DNA of 64,000 nt from JBHIYN01 sp041984235 (GTDB lineage: Bacteria; Pseudomonadota; Gammaproteobacteria; Ga0077536): positions 310,001 through 374,000 of the forward strand of contig JBHIYN010000001.1 of the NCBI GenBank assembly GCA_041984235.1. Reading direction: 5' to 3'. Positions 59,736 to 64,000 of the stretch are shown piece by piece. The notes below the pieces were generated by a model. The model had not been told where the DNA came from. It did no database searches and saw only the letters and a list, made by a program, of their open reading frames with translations. Numbering within the stretch: position 1 is the first letter of the stretch; each line of letters opens with the position of its first letter. The position numbers were made by a program, and so were the translations under genes.

Positions 59736-61283
59736 ATGTCGAAAGAGCTCACCTACGCCCAGCTGCTGGAGACCAATTCCATGATCCAGCAGAACGCGGA
59801 CGAGACCTACTGGCTGTGTGCGACGCGCACCGTGCAGGAGTCGAAGATCTTCCCGGTCTCGGCCTACATCCTGTTCTCCTACCTCAACTGCTTCTATCGC
59901 TATCCGACGCTGCTGAAGAAGATCGAGGACAGCATGTCGGCCGAGGAGATCGGCGATCGCGCGCGCCTGGCGGGGATCAAGATCGTGGCCTGGACCATTC
60001 CCTGCTTCTACCTGCTGGGCCGCGAGATGCTGATCAACTGGGGCGTCATCAAGCCCACCGACGCGGTCGAGGACGTGGTCTACGTGCTCGATTTCTGGAA
60101 GCGTTTCCAGCTCTCCTGGCACCGCAACAACGGTAACCTGACCAACTGCATGGCCGGCCACCGCGGCCAGATCCTGCCCGAGCAGAAGCTGCAGGTGTTC
60201 CATGCCGACGCCTTCGAGTGTCGCCAGGGCGACGCGCTGCACACTGCGGCGCAGGCCTTCATGGCGACCGTCGCCCAGTACGGCTTCCTGGTCTCCTGCG
60301 AGAGCCGCCTGACCATCCACAACCACGGCCCGTACAAGATCGCCGACAACCGCGAGATGCTGGTGCGCGATTTCCGCGAGCTGGCAGAGTACGACTACCC
60401 GTGGCTGGACGGTGTCGGCAAGGACATCCCGTACAACAACCTGACGGTGTCGATGATCGTCGAGGACTGTCACATCAACCTGCTCGACGACTGGGGCTCG
60501 TTCGAGTCGGAGCCCGAGATGCGCGCCGAGCACATGGTCGCGGTCGGGCTGTACAGCGCGGACAATCTCAGCGAAGGCCACGTGCCGGTCGGCATGGGTA
60601 GCCGGGAGGAGCTGACCGAGACCTTCAACGACCTGACCGAGCGCATCAAGGTCGCGACCACGAAATTGTGGGAGGAGATGGCCGGTTGGACGCGCGACCA
60701 GCAGCTCGAGGCCGGCGCGCTGGTCTACTTCGGCGTGGGCAAGGAGTTCGCGCACATCGCCGGCGTCTACGAGCACGACGACTGGATGATGATCGACGAA
60801 CGCGCCGAGCGCTTCCGCCCGTTGCTGAATGACGAGTACGGCAACCTCTTCCTGGGCGAGCTGGTCGGCTTCATCTCCTGCCCCAGCCAGCGCATGCACG
60901 AATACACCATGATGAAGCACACCGGCCTGCCGCGCCGCGCGCTGTCGTACTTCCCGTACTCAATCCTCGCCGGCGAGGAGTACACGGCCTCGGTCGGCGG
61001 CATGCGTCCCGGGGTCACGACGTTGCCGGCGAAGGCCGATCGCTACCGTACCTCGCGCGGCATCATGACCCAGGACGAGTACAACCGCGCGAGCCGCGAG
61101 TTCGTGCCTGCCGCATGCAACGTCGAGAACCGCTTCCGTTGCGCCGACTGGGTCAAGTACCACTACGACACACCCGAGGCGGATGCGCTGTTCGCCCTGG
61201 AGCAGCAGCACTCGCGTTTGCTCAAGGGCAAGGGCGCCGGACTCACGCGTGCGCAGATCGAGGCGCTGCGCGGTCGCGGCTGA
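59736..61283 (+). CDS. Uncharacterised 515-residue protein, partner of the phosphohistidine-domain gene
   Basis: A 515-residue protein without a family I can name. No signal peptide; the early segment KIVAWTIPCFYLLGREMLINWGVI is moderately hydrophobic but soluble-looking. Conspicuous blocks are HRNNGNLTNCMAGHRGQ, SRLTIHNHGPYKI, VEDCHINLLDDWGSFE, GKEFAHIAGVYEHDDWMMID and FISCPSQRMHEYTMMKHTG; several histidine and cysteine residues suggest a metal or phosphotransfer site. The start codon follows the upstream stop by 18 bp. The only hint is its tight linkage to the phosphohistidine domain gene. Confidence 0.85.
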   Translation: MSKELTYAQLLETNSMIQQNADETYWLCATRTVQESKIFPVSAYILFSYLNCFYRYPTLLKKIEDSMSAEEIGDRARLAGIKIVAWTIPCFYLLGREMLINWGVIKPTDAVEDVVYVLDFWKRFQLSWHRNNGNLTNCMAGHRGQILPEQKLQVFHADAFECRQGDALHTAAQAFMATVAQYGFLVSCESRLTIHNHGPYKIADNREMLVRDFRELAEYDYPWLDGVGKDIPYNNLTVSMIVEDCHINLLDDWGSFESEPEMRAEHMVAVGLYSADNLSEGHVPVGMGSREELTETFNDLTERIKVATTKLWEEMAGWTRDQQLEAGALVYFGVGKEFAHIAGVYEHDDWMMIDERAERFRPLLNDEYGNLFLGELVGFISCPSQRMHEYTMMKHTGLPRRALSYFPYSILAGEEYTASVGGMRPGVTTLPAKADRYRTSRGIMTQDEYNRASREFVPAACNVENRFRCADWVKYHYDTPEADALFALEQQHSRLLKGKGAGLTRAQIEALRGRG

Positions 61284-61337
61284 GCGGCCTGGGCAGACGC
61301 GCACCGTAGTGACGATTCAACAGCACGAGGAAACCCG

Positions 61338-62120
61338 ATGGGCCGTCTCCAAGGCAAGATAGCAATGGTCACCGGTGCCGGCACCGGCATCGGGCGCGCC
61401 TGCATGGTGATGTTCGCGCGCGAAGGCGCGACGGTGTTCGGCGTCTCGCGCACGCAGGCCAATCTCGACGAGACGCTGGCGCAGGTGGAGCAGGCCGGTG
61501 GCAGCGGCAGCGTGTTCAGCGCCGACCTCGCCGATCCCGGTCTCGCCGAGGGCGCGGTCGATGAGTGCGTGAAGCGCTACGGCCGCATCGACATCCTGCT
61601 CAACGCGGCCGGGGTCGGCTACAACCTGCGCGAGACCAGCATCGGCTCGATGGACCCGGTCGACACCACGCCGGTCGACAAGTGGCGCGAAGTGATGGCG
61701 CTCAATCTCGACAGCCTGTTCTACGTCACGCGCATCGCGCTGAAACACATGAAGGCGCAGAAGTCGGGCTCGATCGTCAACGTGGCGAGCATCTTCGGCC
61801 TCGGCGGCGCCCCTGACGCGCACACCTACACCGCGACCAAGGGCGCCATCATCAACCTCACGCGCTCGATGTCGGTGGCCTACGTCGACGATAACATCCG
61901 CTGCAACGTGGTCGCGCCGGGTTTCGTGCAGACGCAGATGGTGGAGAGCGTGATCCCGATGCTGTTCTCCGCCGAGAATCCCAAACTGATCGCCCCCATG
62001 GGGCGGCCGGCAACTCCCGAGGAAGTCGCTTATGCGTGTCTCTACCTGGCCTCCGACGAGGCGTCCTACTGCACCGGCACCGTGCTCTGTGTCGACGGCG
62101 GCTCGACCGCGCGGGCCTGA
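61338..62120 (+). CDS. Short-chain dehydrogenase/reductase
   Basis: A 260-residue SDR: TGAGTGIGRA (about 11-20, cofactor), LNAAGVG (N-x-A-G), and the catalytic VASIFGLGGAPDAHTYTATKGA with S, Y and K spaced as usual (Y about 158, K about 162). The C-terminus (SYCTGTVLCVDGGSTA) is typical. CACGAGGAAACCCG precedes ATG 61338. It follows the unknown 515-residue protein by 54 bp on the same strand and precedes a cytochrome c by 4 bp. Confidence 0.92.
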   Translation: MGRLQGKIAMVTGAGTGIGRACMVMFAREGATVFGVSRTQANLDETLAQVEQAGGSGSVFSADLADPGLAEGAVDECVKRYGRIDILLNAAGVGYNLRETSIGSMDPVDTTPVDKWREVMALNLDSLFYVTRIALKHMKAQKSGSIVNVASIFGLGGAPDAHTYTATKGAIINLTRSMSVAYVDDNIRCNVVAPGFVQTQMVESVIPMLFSAENPKLIAPMGRPATPEEVAYACLYLASDEASYCTGTVLCVDGGSTARA

Positions 62121-62124
62121 GTCG

Positions 62125-62517
62125 ATGAGCGGTACCGCCTTGCGCGCGGCGGCGCTCGCGTTGCTGTTGCCGAGTAGTGTGGCGCTGGCCGAGGGCGATG
62201 CCATGGGCGTCGGCGAGGCCGCCTGGATAGAGCACTGCGCCGTGTGCCACGGGCGTTCCGGCGAGGGTGACGGGCCGTTCGTGCCCATGCTGCGCACGCC
62301 GCCGCCCGATCTGACCGGGCTCGCCCGCGCCAACGGCGGCTCCTTCCCCGAGCTGCAGGTGCGCGGCGCGGTCGACGGGCGCGGCATGCCGGGCGCGCAC
62401 GGCACCGCCGAGATGCCGATCTGGGGGCGCCGCTGGCGCGAGGTGGGTGAATCCGAAGCCGGCGTCAAGGCGCGCCTGATCGCGGTCATCGCCTACCTGC
62501 GCACGCTGCAGAAGTAG
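62125..62517 (+). CDS. Exported class I cytochrome c
   Basis: A 130-residue protein with a signal peptide (MSGTALRAAALALLLPSSVALA) and the haem site CAVCH (about residues 47-51) in WIEHCAVCHGRSGEGDGPF; the distal ligand is probably Met in GTAEMPIWG. It is a periplasmic electron carrier. It is 4 bp after the SDR stop codon and 2 bp before the Gss start, so all three are one transcript. Possible acceptor for oxidoreductases in the region. Confidence 0.88.
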   Translation: MSGTALRAAALALLLPSSVALAEGDAMGVGEAAWIEHCAVCHGRSGEGDGPFVPMLRTPPPDLTGLARANGGSFPELQVRGAVDGRGMPGAHGTAEMPIWGRRWREVGESEAGVKARLIAVIAYLRTLQK

Positions 62518-62519
62518 GC

Positions 62520-64000
62520 ATGGCCACGACGTCCGGGGAACGCCCGGGCGCAGCGCAGCGCGGCGCGGGGCCGGCCGACGAGCTGCCCGCGCAGCCGGCG
62601 CCCTTCGGGACGCTGCTCGGCATCGCGCCGGGCGGTGTAGCGGTGTACTCGTCGGACTATGCATCGGCCAGTGCTGAGGAGCTGCCCGATCGGCATGCCT
62701 ATCGCAGCTATGTCGACGGCGTCTACATGGGCCAGAAGTGGCAGTGCGTCGAGCTCGCGCGGCGCTGGCTATACCTGAACCATGGCTGGATCTTCGAAGA
62801 GGTGGGCATGGCCTACGAGATCTTCGAGCTCGACTCGGTGCGCGACGTGCGCAGCGGGGAACGGCTGCCCCTGCGTGCCTTCCGCAACGGCGCGCGGCGC
62901 CCCCCCGAGCCGGGCAGCCTGCTGGTATGGGACGAGGGCGGCGAGTTCGAGCGCACCGGGCACGTCGCCGTGGTGACCGAGGTGCTGCCCGACCGGGTTC
63001 GTTTCGTCGAGCAGAATGTCGAGCAGACGCAGTGGCCCCCGGGCCGACCCTACTCGCGCGAGGTCAGGGCGACGGTCACGGCGACCGGCGAGTTCTGGCT
63101 CGAATGCTCCTTCGGCGACGCGACCATTCTCGGCTGGGTGATGCAGAGCGACGATCACCCGGAGGCGGAGCCGGTCAGTGCGGTCGAGCCCGAGCTGTTC
63201 CGCATCGTCAGTCTCGAGGCGGCGGACCGCGGCCGCGAGGGGCGTGCCTGGCTGAACGTCGCCAACGCCGACGAGGCGGCCTACGTCGAGGTCATGGAGG
63301 GACACCGCCTGACCACCGATGCGGCCAACCAGCGGCGCTTCTTCTGCATCTCCGAGACCGCGCACGAGGAGCTCGAGAAGGCCACCAACCAGCTCCATGC
63401 CCTGTTCATGCACGGCACCGATTTCGTGCTGCGCGACGACGAGCTGCTCGCGCGCTTTCGCATTCCGATGGCGCTGTGGCCGAAGATCCGCCAGTCGTGG
63501 GACAACCGCCGCAACCAGATGATCACCGGCCGTTTCGACTTCGCGCTGAGCGAGCGTGGCCTGAAGGTCTACGAGTACAACTGCGACTCGGCGTCCTGTC
63601 ACATGGAATGCGGCAAGGTGCAGGGCCGCTGGGCTGACAATTTCGACGTCGAGCTGGGGCGCGATCCCGGTGAGCACCTGCACCACAACCTGCGCGAGGC
63701 CTGGCGGCGCAGCGACGTCAGCGGCGTGCTGCACATCATGCAGGACGACGATCCCGAGGAGACCTACCATGCGCTGTTCATGCAGGAGGCGCTGGAGGAG
63801 GCCGGCATCGCGACCCGCATCCTGCACGGGGTCGATGGCCTCGCGTGGGGAGCGGACGGCGAGATCCGCGACGCGCACGGCGACGAGATCCGCTGGGTCT
63901 GGAAGACCTGGGCGTGGGAGACCGCACTCGACCAGATCCGCGCGGAATGCGACGACGACGAGGACAAGCTGCGCAACTACACCCCCGGCGCGGTACACCA
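62520..64000 (+). CDS. gss: Bifunctional glutathionylspermidine amidase/synthetase (partial at window end)
   Basis: 493 codons are in the window with no stop, so the gene continues. The amidase domain (about residues 30-200) is CHAP-type: GVYMGQKWQCVELARRW with catalytic Cys76 and FERTGHVAVVTEV with the histidine. From about 215 the ATP-grasp synthetase follows (MALWPKIRQSWDNRRNQMITGRFDFAL, KVYEYNCDSASCHMECGKVQG, VWKTWAWETAL). It links glutathione and spermidine and can hydrolyse the product. E. coli Gss is 619 residues, so about 120 are missing. ATG 62520 overlaps the cytochrome gene region by spacing of 2 bp. Confidence 0.93.
   Translation, partial: MATTSGERPGAAQRGAGPADELPAQPAPFGTLLGIAPGGVAVYSSDYASASAEELPDRHAYRSYVDGVYMGQKWQCVELARRWLYLNHGWIFEEVGMAYEIFELDSVRDVRSGERLPLRAFRNGARRPPEPGSLLVWDEGGEFERTGHVAVVTEVLPDRVRFVEQNVEQTQWPPGRPYSREVRATVTATGEFWLECSFGDATILGWVMQSDDHPEAEPVSAVEPELFRIVSLEAADRGREGRAWLNVANADEAAYVEVMEGHRLTTDAANQRRFFCISETAHEELEKATNQLHALFMHGTDFVLRDDELLARFRIPMALWPKIRQSWDNRRNQMITGRFDFALSERGLKVYEYNCDSASCHMECGKVQGRWADNFDVELGRDPGEHLHHNLREAWRRSDVSGVLHIMQDDDPEETYHALFMQEALEEAGIATRILHGVDGLAWGADGEIRDAHGDEIRWVWKTWAWETALDQIRAECDDDEDKLRNYTPGAVH

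Overview
The window is 64 kb of GC-rich (roughly 70% by eye) proteobacterial chromosome. A TamA/TamB pair, Tat-exported molybdenum hydroxylase, PEP-CTERM proteins, an N-type ATPase and SelD-dependent selenoproteins together suggest a gammaproteobacterium, probably environmental, aerobic and lipid/hydrocarbon-degrading. No rRNA or tRNA gene was found, so the lineage stays an inference.

Region 1 (1-15.2 kb) is catabolic: the end of an acyl-CoA dehydrogenase, an AlkB/XylM-like di-iron hydroxylase, a thiolase, an acyl-CoA synthetase, an MBL-fold hydrolase, a two-subunit molybdenum hydroxylase with a TetR regulator, an enoyl-CoA hydratase and a zinc-less quinone oxidoreductase. Two genes here carry an in-frame TGA exactly at a redox-motif position: a peroxiredoxin-like gene (TGA 3163-3165, U-P-Y-C) and a GrdB-like 'selenoprotein B family' gene (TGA on the minus strand at 13285-13287, U-P-F-C). 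Both are split into two ORFs by conventional gene calling. An ACR3 arsenite exporter and its ArsR repressor follow.

Region 2 (15.2-29 kb) holds a tandem-repeat secreted protein, selD fused to an NADH-dehydrogenase-like domain (the selenium donor needed by both selenoproteins), a cupin, a desaturase, a TauD-like dioxygenase, tamA-tamB, a GST, a GFA protein, a four-copy G/C-block repeat cluster and an SDR.

Region 3 (about 29.2-34.95 kb) is a visibly lower-GC integron gene-cassette array with no integrase in the window (CALIN type). Six well-formed attC-like sites plus two degenerate ones separate cassettes encoding hypothetical proteins, a PEP-CTERM protein, HigBA, a class D beta-lactamase, a BrnT-like toxin with an RHH antitoxin, a cupin, and an inverted PEP-CTERM gene broken by one TAA codon upstream of an intact anchor.

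Region 4 (35-41.3 kb) contains two more PEP-CTERM/VPLPA-type proteins, a SET-domain protein, a Ser/Thr kinase-PP2C phosphatase pair, a cyclase-family protein and an EamA transporter. Region 5 (41.4-49 kb) is a complete N-type ATPase operon in the order atpDCQRBEFAG, facing an MgtE-like gene. Region 6 (49-57.8 kb) has a GntR regulator and aminotransferase divergent from a hydantoinase A/B pair and a second aminotransferase, sharing an operator-promoter at 51174-51203, then a cupin/alpha-beta hydrolase pair. Region 7 (57.9-64 kb) is a plus-strand run: tyrosine phosphatase, a stand-alone PEP-utiliser phosphohistidine domain, an unrecognised 515-residue protein, SDR, cytochrome c, and a glutathionylspermidine amidase/synthetase that runs off the window.
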